Part shown: positions 8,086 through 16,233 of the stretch, one piece after another
How the letters are laid out: each line of letters starts with the position of its first letter
Position numbering within the stretch: position 1 is the stretch's first letter
Source: K23-9 sp049680365
GTDB lineage: Bacteria > Planctomycetota > Planctomycetia > Pirellulales > Pirellulaceae
Direction: 5' to 3'
Assembly (NCBI GenBank): GCA_049680365.1
Contig: JBAUHQ010000369.1
Location: 1-29,767, forward strand
Length of the DNA stretch: 29,767 nt
Notes under the pieces: model-generated
Database searches by the model: none
The model's input: the letters and a program-made list of their open reading frames with translations, nothing else
Told to the model about the DNA's origin: nothing
Program-made: the position numbers and the translations under genes

Positions 8086-9762
8086 CTAATTGATTTTCAA
8101 ATTGGGTCGAGCGGCTTGCAAACGAGCGACTCCGGCTGGCGAGATTTCTGACTGCTGTACATTGACCATCTGCAATTTCGGCATGGCTGCGATCACGTCA
8201 ATGCTCCTGTCAGAAATCTTTGTTCCAGTCATCCAAAGCACTTCTAAGTTGGTCGCTGACACGACGGACTTCAGGACTGCGTCATCCATTGGCGTGTGAC
8301 TCAAGTCCAGTTCACGCAGTGCAGTCGCTCCGGCCAACCATTCACCCAAGCCCGCATCGACTTTTGTCATTTCAAGCGTCAACTGCTCCAGCTTCCCTGG
8401 GTCGGGCACCAATCGTCGGACATCGTCGTTAACAACAGGAAGACGCGTCAGGTCCAACCAATTGAGCGACGACGAAGGTGGGATCTGATTCACGGCGTCG
8501 CTGCTGACTTGACAAGCCGCCAAGCACAATTCGTTTAGTGGTTGTTGGGCCGGGTTCGCTTTGATCACTGTGTCGTCGATTGACAGAAAACGTTGCAAGC
8601 GTTGTTCAATTCCCGGATCAATCGAACCGCCCGCGATCTTCGCCTTAGCGGCATAACGTTGGTTCAACAACTGATAGACAGCGATGCGCTGTTTCACTTC
8701 ACCCGAGTCCAGCAAGTGATGCGTCTGCGCGATCGCGTGTGCGTACCAGCGGGCAATGTCTTGACGTTGCTGCGCAGCCAGTCGCCCGTCCGCGCGGAGT
8801 TCTGAGATTGGCATCATGTCTTGGTGCACCAGCACACGGTAGCGAGCGAACTGCAGACGCGACGAGTCCCATCCACCGACAGTCCCCAATGCTCCTTGCA
8901 TCCGCAACGATTCAAAGTAACCCGCGATGCCCTCGATGATCCAAAACCCAGCGTCTTCCGCCGGCTTTCTTCTACCCAATGTCGATCGCGTGGCTTCGCG
9001 AAAAAGTTGATGCACCAATTCATGACGTCGCGTCGAGATATCGTCGTTGCCCGACGCGTATAAGAATGTCGTTTGTTTGTCGTCGTTGTAAAAACCCGTT
9101 GATCGCTCAATACCAGGAATCTCCGGCGCGAGCGTTTGTTGGTACTCCGCAGCATCACGAAACAAAACGACACGCAGTTTTCGGCGAATGGTGATCCGAG
9201 GATTCTTGACACTCAGGAACTCGCCCACGTCCTGTTGTTGCAAACCACTTAGCGTCGATTCGACCTGCAAATTGGCTTCCCACATTGGAAAGAACATCTG
9301 CGTCCATACCCAATAGCAGCGTTCCAGATCTTCAGCGATTCGCTGGTTCGCCGCTTCGTCAGCATGCGAATAGACCGTGAAGTGAGGCGTATCGATTTGC
9401 TGATACGATCCTGGTGCCCAGTTCATCCAGCTGGGTGCCGAGCGACCACGCTTGGAGGCGAAAGACAATTCGTCCTTTAGCGGCAGACCCAAGTAGGTGC
9501 GGATGGACGTGTTACTAGGTGTCGCGTGATGAGCCTTCCAAAGTTGCAAATAGGCTTTCCAGCCGTTGCTGGCGGTTTCGCCGAAAGCTTGATCCGCAAA
9601 GACTGCTCCGGGCGGAATTGGCCCTGGCATCGCATCAGCAGCCAAAGGCAAGAAAAATGTAGTGCGATCCGCCGCAAAAAGCGATGTGCTTAAGGAAAGC
9701 ACGCCGAATAGCGACGCGAACCCAATTGCATTGATATTCAGGTTAAACTTTCGTGCTAACAA
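8086..9762 (-). CDS. Secreted DUF1570-type zinc metallopeptidase with C-terminal leucine-rich repeats
   Basis: The 558-residue product starts with a TTG at 9762; no ATG lies nearby in frame, and an in-frame stop is met 9 codons upstream. Residues about 5-31 form a signal peptide (hydrophobic core AIGFASLFGVLSLSTSLFA). The gluzincin motif HELVH is at 247-251, and the third ligand Glu is probably in WIIEGIAGYFE (274-284). Both are hallmarks of DUF1570 proteins, which are frequent in planctomycetes. The segment PHFTVYSHADE (126-136) fits the usual start of the peptidase-like domain. From about 440 to the end there are leucine-rich repeats (LRELDLSHTPMDD, LEVLWMTGTKISD). The protein is therefore expected outside the cytoplasm, with an LRR module for binding. 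The natural substrate is unknown. It is divergent from the sulfatase gene with only 32 bases between starts. Confidence 0.82.
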   Translation of the reverse strand: MLARKFNLNINAIGFASLFGVLSLSTSLFAADRTTFFLPLAADAMPGPIPPGAVFADQAFGETASNGWKAYLQLWKAHHATPSNTSIRTYLGLPLKDELSFASKRGRSAPSWMNWAPGSYQQIDTPHFTVYSHADEAANQRIAEDLERCYWVWTQMFFPMWEANLQVESTLSGLQQQDVGEFLSVKNPRITIRRKLRVVLFRDAAEYQQTLAPEIPGIERSTGFYNDDKQTTFLYASGNDDISTRRHELVHQLFREATRSTLGRRKPAEDAGFWIIEGIAGYFESLRMQGALGTVGGWDSSRLQFARYRVLVHQDMMPISELRADGRLAAQQRQDIARWYAHAIAQTHHLLDSGEVKQRIAVYQLLNQRYAAKAKIAGGSIDPGIEQRLQRFLSIDDTVIKANPAQQPLNELCLAACQVSSDAVNQIPPSSSLNWLDLTRLPVVNDDVRRLVPDPGKLEQLTLEMTKVDAGLGEWLAGATALRELDLSHTPMDDAVLKSVVSATNLEVLWMTGTKISDRSIDVIAAMPKLQMVNVQQSEISPAGVARLQAARPNLKIN

Positions 9763-9794
9763 CTTGTTGACTCTGTACTGAGAAACCTAGCGCG

Positions 9795-11327
9795 ATGCAA
9801 CGACTCATTGGACTTCTGACGGCCATCACCATTGTGACTGGAATTGTTTCCGACGTCGCGAGTCAGGCGGCCGAGAAAAATGTTTTATTCATCATTACTG
9901 ACGACGAAAGCCCTACTTTGGGATGCTACGGCGACAAGGCCGCTGTGTCGCCAGCCATCGATGCCGTTGCCGCCGACGGAATGCTGTTTCGCAATGCCTT
10001 TGCAACTACTGCCTCTTGCAGTGCCTCACGCAGCGTCGTGATGAGCGGGTTGCACAATCATCGCAACGGCCAGTTCGGACATCAACATCACTATCACAAG
10101 TTCGCGTCGTTTCATGACGTCGTTTCGCTATCGCTGCCTCGCGTCATGGAGGAAGCCGGATACAGGACGGGGCATATCGGCAAATACCACGTCGCACCCG
10201 AGACGGTTTATCACTACGAGACCTACATGAAAGGCGACGGACGCAATGCCGTTGGGATGGCGGACAACTGCCGCGAGTTTATCTCGGACAAATCGGATGA
10301 CCGACCATTCTTCCTGTACTTTGGCACCTCCGACCCACACCGCGGTGGCGGCGACGACAAAACATCCACGCGCGAATTTAAGCCCAACCTGTTTGGCAAT
10401 AAGCCGAACAAAGGTTCGTTCGAAGGCGTCGACGAAGTCTTCTTCGATCCCGCCGACGTCGTCGTGCCACCTTTCTTGCCTGACACACCCGACACTCGAG
10501 AAGAACTGACCCAGTACTACCAATCATGTGCACGGATCGACCAAGGCGTCGCACGTTTGGTGCAAATTTTGAAAGACGCCGACTTGTACGACAAGACGAT
10601 GATTGTCTTTACCAGTGACCACGGCATGGCGTTCGCAGGTGGCAAGACAACCGTCTACGAAGGCGGCCTTCGCGTGCCAATGGTCGTGCGAGATCCCTAT
10701 CAAGAAAAACGTGGCGTGGAGTCGGATGCATTGATCAGCCACATCGACATTACGCCGACGTTATTGGACTTCGCTGGAGGTTTGGACGCGAAGAAGAACG
10801 CACCAAAGAACATGATCAATCCCGATAAGTTTTGGAAAGAACGTGGCGAGGCTTTGAAGGAAAACCGCGATGGCAATAAAAAGTTCAATCGCTACCACGG
10901 CAGATCATGGATGCACTGCTTGGCCAATTCATCGGATAATCATCACGAAACCATTTTCGCTTCGCACACCTTCCATGAAATCCAGATGTACTATCCGATG
11001 CGAGTCGTTCGCGACGACAAGTACAAACTGATTTGGAACATCGCCCACCCGCTGCCGTATCCATTTGCCTCGGACCTGTGGGCCGCCAGCAGTTGGCAAG
11101 CTCAGTGGGCGAAAGGCAAAGAAGCTCCCTACGGCACCAAGACCGTGGGCCAGTACGTTCAACGCCCGCAATTCGAGCTGTTCGACATCGCAAACGATCC
11201 GAATGAATCGACGAACTTGGCCGACAGCGAAGGCCACAAGGATGTCTTGGAAACCTACAAGGCAAAGTTGAAGCAAATGCAAAAAGACATGGAAGACCCG
11301 TGGGTCATGAAGTGGGACTATGAGTAA
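9795..11327 (+). CDS. Type I sulfatase, N-sulfoglucosamine sulfohydrolase (heparan N-sulfatase)-like
   Basis: The 510-residue secreted sulfatase has a signal peptide (about 1-26). The catalytic signature CSASR (75-79) would have Cys75 converted to formylglycine by a maturase; it uses Ala where many sulfatases have Pro. Metal ligands are Asp36/Asp37 (IITDDES) and the DH pair in FTSDHGMAF. Resemblance to human SGSH as recalled is strong along the chain: GLHNHRNGQFG after the signature, GHIGKYHVAPETVY, DDRPFFLYFGTSDPHR, ASHTFHEIQMYYPMR, and the DPWVMKW end. It therefore probably removes N-linked sulfate from glucosamine of heparan-like or other sulfated glycans, in the periplasm or outside. The start is an ATG with no clear Shine-Dalgarno site. 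The specificity is inferred and should not be read as proven. Confidence 0.88.
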   Translation: MQRLIGLLTAITIVTGIVSDVASQAAEKNVLFIITDDESPTLGCYGDKAAVSPAIDAVAADGMLFRNAFATTASCSASRSVVMSGLHNHRNGQFGHQHHYHKFASFHDVVSLSLPRVMEEAGYRTGHIGKYHVAPETVYHYETYMKGDGRNAVGMADNCREFISDKSDDRPFFLYFGTSDPHRGGGDDKTSTREFKPNLFGNKPNKGSFEGVDEVFFDPADVVVPPFLPDTPDTREELTQYYQSCARIDQGVARLVQILKDADLYDKTMIVFTSDHGMAFAGGKTTVYEGGLRVPMVVRDPYQEKRGVESDALISHIDITPTLLDFAGGLDAKKNAPKNMINPDKFWKERGEALKENRDGNKKFNRYHGRSWMHCLANSSDNHHETIFASHTFHEIQMYYPMRVVRDDKYKLIWNIAHPLPYPFASDLWAASSWQAQWAKGKEAPYGTKTVGQYVQRPQFELFDIANDPNESTNLADSEGHKDVLETYKAKLKQMQKDMEDPWVMKWDYE

Positions 11328-11360
11328 AAACAATGTCGTATTTGCAAAGGCGATCCTCGC

Positions 11361-12191
11361 TTATCGACTCCACGAAACGCCACGCATACTTTTCACTTGC
11401 TCAATTTTTTCGAGGTGTTTGAGCTGTGAGTCTCGAAGGAACGGCTTTAGGTTTTCTCGATCACCGAACCAAGGTTGCGACATCACTTCTGCTTGTGAGA
11501 TGCTCGACGGACGGTCGAGCGTGACATGAGTCTTCAGGGCTTCCATCACCTTTGATCGCAGTTCGCCGCTCTGCGTTGAATCCAAGAAAACCTTGCTGTC
11601 CAAATCGGCAATCTCTCGGGTCACCGCTGCCGCGACGAACATCAGGTTGCGATCTCGGCAGTGCGTTTCGTACTTTCCCCATTGCTGGGGCGATAACGAG
11701 GACTTCAGCACTTTTTTCCAAAGCGGTTGCTCGTTGAGCGGACGATCAAATCGAGCCGCAATTTTAACCACGCCCTCTTCGCCCTTGCCTGCACGATACG
11801 GCGTCAGCTTGTCCTCGAACTCCTCGTTCATCGCCGGTTCGTCCGGATTGCGATCCGCAAGCTGGCTGGCATAGATAAATTCCTTCAATTGCTTGCGTCC
11901 ATTCAAAAGCCTGCGCGTCGCGACGACCGCAACGAGCCCCCTCAGCTTGTCAGTTTCACTTTGGTCGAGATCACAAACCATCTTCAGTAACTCGACTTGA
12001 AGATTCATTTCGCCCGTGATCGCCGCACGTTCACTGTCGGCCCAATGCTCGATGGTCTTTTCGACGTCGACTTGCCCAAACCCGGTCAGTTTTACACCCA
12101 ACGGCGAAATCTGAACGCCTTGTCCGTTTGAATAAGCACAAGGAGAGAACAAACCGAACAGTGAACCCATGACAAGCAGTGAGATTCGCAT
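11361..12191 (-). CDS. Secreted protein of unknown function
   Basis: The 276-residue product starts at the ATG at 12191 (MRISLLVMGSLFGLFS), which begins a clear signal peptide ending near residue 20. A longer reading frame from 12224 would add 11 residues before that signal and is rejected. The mature part is mostly helical and charged, with no motif I recognise. Short helical segments include MNLQVELLKMVCDLDQSETDKL and a C-terminal LKHLEKIEQVKSM stretch. The gene converges on the sulfatase and is divergent from the thioredoxin-fold gene. It is probably periplasmic. I cannot give a function. Confidence 0.7.
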   Translation of the reverse strand: MRISLLVMGSLFGLFSPCAYSNGQGVQISPLGVKLTGFGQVDVEKTIEHWADSERAAITGEMNLQVELLKMVCDLDQSETDKLRGLVAVVATRRLLNGRKQLKEFIYASQLADRNPDEPAMNEEFEDKLTPYRAGKGEEGVVKIAARFDRPLNEQPLWKKVLKSSLSPQQWGKYETHCRDRNLMFVAAAVTREIADLDSKVFLDSTQSGELRSKVMEALKTHVTLDRPSSISQAEVMSQPWFGDRENLKPFLRDSQLKHLEKIEQVKSMRGVSWSR

Positions 12192-12227
12192 CAAATGATG
12201 TCCGTGAAAATAAGGGGCAATCAATGA

Positions 12228-12264
12228 AGTGCCAGCGGCACTCCATGCGGCTAAAATCAGCCGC
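12228..12264. repeat. Tandem palindromes in the divergent spacer (possible REP-like element)
   Basis: Two perfect inverted repeats follow each other: AGTGCC/GGCACT with a 3-base loop (12228-12242), then GCGGCT/AGCCGC with a 6-base loop (12247-12264). They lie between the divergent unknown secreted gene and the thioredoxin-fold gene. The AGTGCC/GGCACT stem recurs at 29044-29064. Compact palindrome pairs between genes are typical of REP/MITE-like repeats but could also be operators. No T-run follows, so they are not simple terminators. Confidence 0.5.
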
Positions 12265-12321
12265 TACACTATAGTTGTTTTTAGCTCGGCATTCGTTGCA
12301 AATTCATAGGTGGAATCCGTT

Positions 12322-13509
12322 GTGAACAAATTCAATCTCGCACTCGTCATCAGCAGTCTGCTGATGACTGCCAACATGAACGAAGCCGTTGCCCAGCACC
12401 CGCCCGGTTTCCATGAATTGAACATCGGCGACTCGGCTCCTGAATTCAAACTACCGGGAATCGACGGACGTGACTGGAGCCTGAGTGACTTTTCTGATGG
12501 CAAAGTGCTGATGGTATATTTCACCAGCAATCATTGCCCTGTCTGTCACGCACATGATCCGCGTTTAGTGAAGTTGCTGGCCGAATTGAATGGACAACCG
12601 GTCACGGTCGTCGCGATCAACCCCAACTCGGGTGATGGCTTGCGTCTGGATGAACTGGGTTACTCGAAGTACGACGATAGTTTCGAGGATATGAAACCTT
12701 ACGCGAAGGACGAAGGGTTCACGTTTCCTTATCTCTACGATGGTGACACGCAGGCGACGGCGAAGAAATATGGATGCTTGGCAACACCCCACGTCTTCCT
12801 TTTCGATCAAGATCGTAAGCTGCAATACAAAGGCTGCTTTGACGATTCACGTTATCCCGATCCAGCAACGGTAAAGCAACAACATGTGCGAAACGCATTG
12901 ACGGCAATGCTCAGTGAAAAGCCAGTGTCAACACCTATTACGAAGCCCTTTGGTTGCTCGACCAAGTGGCGAGAGAAAATTTCGCTCGTCGAAAAGGGCG
13001 ATCAGAACTGGGCCAGCGCCGACGTGACACTCGCTGACATCGACGCAGTCGGCATCGCTGATTTGGCAAAGAACAAGACGGACAAATTTCGCCTGTTCAA
13101 TGTCTGGTCAACCACCTGCGTGCCTTGTGTCGAAGAGTTTCCCGGCCTCACCCAAGTTTCGCGACGAATGGGTTTGCGAGAGTTCGAGCTGATCACCATC
13201 AGCACAGATTTACCCAAAGATCGCGCGGCGGTAAAGAAATTTTTGAGCCAACACCGCGCCGTGTTACCCAAGCGGCTCGCCAAGTCGCTAGAGTCCGAAG
13301 GTCGCAAGTCGAACAATTATCTGTACACGGACGCGAGCATGGATGATTTGATAAACGCGTTAGATCCCAAGTGGGAAGGCCCGCAGCCACACACCATCCT
13401 GGTCGCCCCCGGCGGCAAAGTCGTGTTCCGTCACAACGGAGCGATCGAATACGACGAGTTGTTGGATGTCGTCTTGAAAGAAATGACAACGGCATATCAG
13501 CCCGAGTAG
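12322..13509 (+). CDS. Secreted protein with two thioredoxin-fold (redoxin) domains
   Basis: The 395-residue product starts at a GTG at 12322, preceded by an AGGTGGA Shine-Dalgarno-like stretch (12308-12314, 7-base spacer). This gives a signal peptide MNKFNLALVISSLLM ending near AVAQ. A GTG at 12310 would add four residues. The first redoxin domain (about 30-200) has CPVC (72-75) and the cis-Pro region ATPHVFLF (154-161). The second (about 210-390) has CVPC (266-269) in WSTTCVPCVEEFPG and TILVAPGG near the end. A PFGCSTKW segment joins the two. It is probably a periplasmic thiol-disulfide oxidoreductase or peroxiredoxin-like protein, but electron donor and target are unknown. Its stop is 3 bases from that of the convergent glycosyltransferase. 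Confidence 0.85.
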   Translation: MNKFNLALVISSLLMTANMNEAVAQHPPGFHELNIGDSAPEFKLPGIDGRDWSLSDFSDGKVLMVYFTSNHCPVCHAHDPRLVKLLAELNGQPVTVVAINPNSGDGLRLDELGYSKYDDSFEDMKPYAKDEGFTFPYLYDGDTQATAKKYGCLATPHVFLFDQDRKLQYKGCFDDSRYPDPATVKQQHVRNALTAMLSEKPVSTPITKPFGCSTKWREKISLVEKGDQNWASADVTLADIDAVGIADLAKNKTDKFRLFNVWSTTCVPCVEEFPGLTQVSRRMGLREFELITISTDLPKDRAAVKKFLSQHRAVLPKRLAKSLESEGRKSNNYLYTDASMDDLINALDPKWEGPQPHTILVAPGGKVVFRHNGAIEYDELLDVVLKEMTTAYQPE

Positions 13510-13512
13510 CGA

Positions 13513-14724
13513 TTACATCATCGCGGCGATAGCTTCCGCGGCGATTTCTGCGCCTTGAATGCCTGCGACTCGTTGCGATGCTTGGCCGCAATTGCTTGCC
13601 ATTGAGGAGTTTTCGATAGTGCTCCTTAGCGTCTCGGTTAGTCGCGAGTCTTTTTTCAGCCACACGCCGCAGCCTAAATCTTCGACGCGTTTTGCGTTGT
13701 CGAATTGATCGAATGCCAATGGCCGGATGATTTGCGGTGTGCCGGATGCCAACGCCTGTGACGTGGTGCCGATGCCGCCGTGGTGGACGATCGCGGCGCA
13801 GTGCGGTAACAGTTTTTGGAAAGAAACGTAGGAACAGGTGCGGACTTGTGGTGGTAGTTGTTCAGGAAAATTCTCTGCGTGCGACGAAAGCAAGATGCCA
13901 GGTCGATCGAGTTGTTGGCATGCTTTGGCTGCCGTTTCAAAAAAGCTGCGGCTGTGGACATGCGCTGTACCCAGTGTGAAAACGATGGGACGATCCGCTG
14001 GCGTTTCGAACGCGGAATCGTCGTGATCGGCCAACGGAAATCCTGCGTGGAATAGTCGCGGCATGAACACTTCGGTCGCTGGCGCGAACCACTGTGGGTA
14101 CATCGCGATCACTTTGTCGGGTGACAGCCACCATTTGTCCAAAATGCGCCGGATTGGCGGTAGGTTGTACTGTCGGCGCAAATCGTTCACGGGCCTGCGG
14201 ATCACCGGGTCAAGTCCCAAGTGATCGGCCAAGTAGTACGCTGTTTTGAGCACCCACTCGGGGCCCTTCGGTTCAAACGGCCAGGGTGTCAATCGCGGTG
14301 GATCGTGCGGCGTACGAAGCAGTACCGGCTGCAAATGCACATCGGCCAATCGAATTTTGGGATCAGCTTCGCGAATCACGCGCGACGCGTAGTCCAGTGG
14401 GTGCGATACCAGCACGGTTTCGCCTACGCGATAATGTTTGCGGATAACATCGTGGTGCGGGAACAGAAAATGATCCGCCATCGCGCGCAAGACACGGCGA
14501 ACGCCGCGAACTGTTTTCCAAACGGCCGGGTCGCCCACCATCGAGTGAAACTGTTCTTCGCTGATCAGAACTTCTGTTTGCAGCCCAGCATCTTCCGCGA
14601 TCGAAGCGTACGGTTGCGAGATCGAAATCACGACATCGAATCCGCGGCCGCGTAATTCCGCGCCGATGGCGATCATGGGATTCACGTCGCCGCGTGATCC
14701 CGGCGCAGAGAGAATTGCCAGCAC
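13513..14724 (-). CDS. GT1/GT28-type glycosyltransferase (UDP-glycosyltransferase-like)
   Basis: The 403-residue product has two Rossmann-like halves. The N-terminal one begins MLAILSAPGSRGDVNPMIAIG, the usual opening of MGT/sterol-glucosyltransferase-like enzymes. The C-terminal one has the donor-binding signature around HHGGIGTTSQALASGTPQII, followed by AFDQFDNAKRV. Such enzymes move a sugar from a nucleotide-sugar to a lipid or small-molecule acceptor at the cytoplasmic side. The start is a GTG at 14724, only 6 bases after the alpha/beta hydrolase stop on the same strand, so the two are almost surely co-transcribed. The acceptor cannot be told from sequence. Confidence in the family is high and in the substrate low. 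Confidence 0.88.
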   Translation of the reverse strand: MLAILSAPGSRGDVNPMIAIGAELRGRGFDVVISISQPYASIAEDAGLQTEVLISEEQFHSMVGDPAVWKTVRGVRRVLRAMADHFLFPHHDVIRKHYRVGETVLVSHPLDYASRVIREADPKIRLADVHLQPVLLRTPHDPPRLTPWPFEPKGPEWVLKTAYYLADHLGLDPVIRRPVNDLRRQYNLPPIRRILDKWWLSPDKVIAMYPQWFAPATEVFMPRLFHAGFPLADHDDSAFETPADRPIVFTLGTAHVHSRSFFETAAKACQQLDRPGILLSSHAENFPEQLPPQVRTCSYVSFQKLLPHCAAIVHHGGIGTTSQALASGTPQIIRPLAFDQFDNAKRVEDLGCGVWLKKDSRLTETLRSTIENSSMASNCGQASQRVAGIQGAEIAAEAIAAMM

Positions 14725-14730
14725 GTTGGA

Positions 14731-16002
14731 TCACTTCTTGATTCGTTGCAGGATCGCTTGCCACACCGGTTGAGTTTGACCATTTTTTGGCGGCGAAAGC
14801 ATATCGACGTGCGAAAGTTCGACGGACACCACGTCGTCGACGCCAGCGATCTTGGCATGCGATGCTGCGACAACTCCGTCACCCTTTCCCTTCGCTAATT
14901 CGTCAAAACTATCCAACAACGGCGCGATACGGGGACGAATCAATCGCACCATGCTGCCATCCTTGTCCAGACGCTGAAGCGTTTGGCGCAGTTGGTCAGC
15001 TTCATCTGCCGAAACCGGGCTGCCAGTACCAACGATCGTCGTGTATCGCACCCCGGCTTTAGGCTGCCGCGTTTGCATCGTCGTCAAGAAATCGGATCCA
15101 GGTGCCAAGTCACGTAAACCCGGCGCGGACGGACGATGCAGAATCACATCGACCAAATCGCTCGAATCCACTTGGCCTTCGGCAAAGAAATCCAAAAGCG
15201 GCGGCAAACTGGCCCAATTCGATCCGCCGTGCGGCGTTGCGACAGTAATCAATGATACGATTTTCGGATTGCCAAACGTTGGGTTCTCTGTCAGCTCTCT
15301 GGCAACTAAACCACCCATACTGTGGCCAACCAAAACCATCTCCGGCGTTGCGTCGCCGAAAAGCTGTTTGGCCATTTGAAAAATCTCTGCGGCCGAATCG
15401 GTGATCGATTGATGATCATCGTAGCTGACCGCTGCCGTGGCGAAGTCGGATTGACGCACGAAATTTCGAAACTCATCGAATTTCGCTGGGCGACTTTTCA
15501 GTCCGTGAAAACAAACGACCAGTGGTAGCGTCGCGGTCCGTTCTTTCCAATCGTGATCGAGCTGAATCGTCGCTGGTCGGATTTGCTTGACCTGGGGCGT
15601 AATCACCCCCAGTGATTTTTTGTTGCACCGAAATCGCAGCGCTGGTACACCGGCCGCATCGGTCGTCATCTGAATCGAGATCGCGTCGCCCATTGCCAAA
15701 TCGATTCCAAATAGCGCCAACATCGTTGTCGGCGACCGCAAATCCAGGCTGCCAGTAGGGAACATCCGTTCCAGCGACGGAGCATCTAAGGAAAGCGACT
15801 TTGCCAGACTTGCTGCGACGTCTTTCCACACCAGCGTGCCATCGATGGTGGGCACGACGACTTCGATAAATTCACCATCAACAACGGCAGGCACATTTGG
15901 CATGGCGTCTTCGTTCACTTGAGCAAAAAGGGGCGCGGGCGAAACAAAAAGGGCAGCAAATAGTAGGCACCATGGCCAAGGGCCTGCGAGTAAACGAATC
16001 AC
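14731..16002 (-). CDS. Secreted alpha/beta hydrolase (lipase/esterase-like)
   Basis: The 423-residue product starts with a GTG at 16002 and opens with a signal peptide (about 1-28, hydrophobic core CLLFAALFVSPAPLFA). The alpha/beta hydrolase core begins near LPLVVCFHGLKS (159-170). The nucleophile elbow is GHSMGG with Ser228, followed by TVATPHGGSNW (253-263) typical of triacylglycerol-lipase/PGAP1-like proteins. The likely catalytic His is His398 in LSHVDML, and the catalytic acid is not assigned with certainty. About 150 residues before the core form a separate, unrecognised N-terminal domain. It is probably periplasmic or extracytoplasmic, acting on an ester of unknown identity. It precedes the glycosyltransferase in the same operon. 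Confidence 0.83.
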   Translation of the reverse strand: MIRLLAGPWPWCLLFAALFVSPAPLFAQVNEDAMPNVPAVVDGEFIEVVVPTIDGTLVWKDVAASLAKSLSLDAPSLERMFPTGSLDLRSPTTMLALFGIDLAMGDAISIQMTTDAAGVPALRFRCNKKSLGVITPQVKQIRPATIQLDHDWKERTATLPLVVCFHGLKSRPAKFDEFRNFVRQSDFATAAVSYDDHQSITDSAAEIFQMAKQLFGDATPEMVLVGHSMGGLVARELTENPTFGNPKIVSLITVATPHGGSNWASLPPLLDFFAEGQVDSSDLVDVILHRPSAPGLRDLAPGSDFLTTMQTRQPKAGVRYTTIVGTGSPVSADEADQLRQTLQRLDKDGSMVRLIRPRIAPLLDSFDELAKGKGDGVVAASHAKIAGVDDVVSVELSHVDMLSPPKNGQTQPVWQAILQRIKK

Positions 16003-16158
16003 GACTACGCCTCTAGAAAAAAGTCACAAAATACCGGCTTGCAAATCCGCTCAAAAATCTCGCTGCGACGAAATAGCTTAGCAGATCGATCGATCCATCA
16101 ATCGCACCTTTCTCGGTTGTGGGACAGGAAATAGCGCCGATTCGCTCACGAATCTCGA

Positions 16159-16187
16159 CTCGCCAATTTGCGAGACTCATCTATAAT
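16159..16187 (+). promoter_or_regulatory. Candidate -10 box with adjacent palindrome upstream of the DUF1592 gene
   Basis: TATAAT at 16182-16187 is a perfect match to the bacterial -10 consensus and lies about 46 bases upstream of the ATG at 16234. Just before it is the inverted repeat CTCGC/GCGAG (16159-16174, loop CAATTT). No good -35 element is seen at the usual spacing. It may be a promoter with an operator, but this is only a candidate. The leader after it is pyrimidine-rich (about 16191-16215). Confidence 0.3.
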
Positions 16188-16233
16188 AAAATTCCCTCCT
16201 CCCTTCCCACCTCCGCACCAGCCTTTGTTCTCA

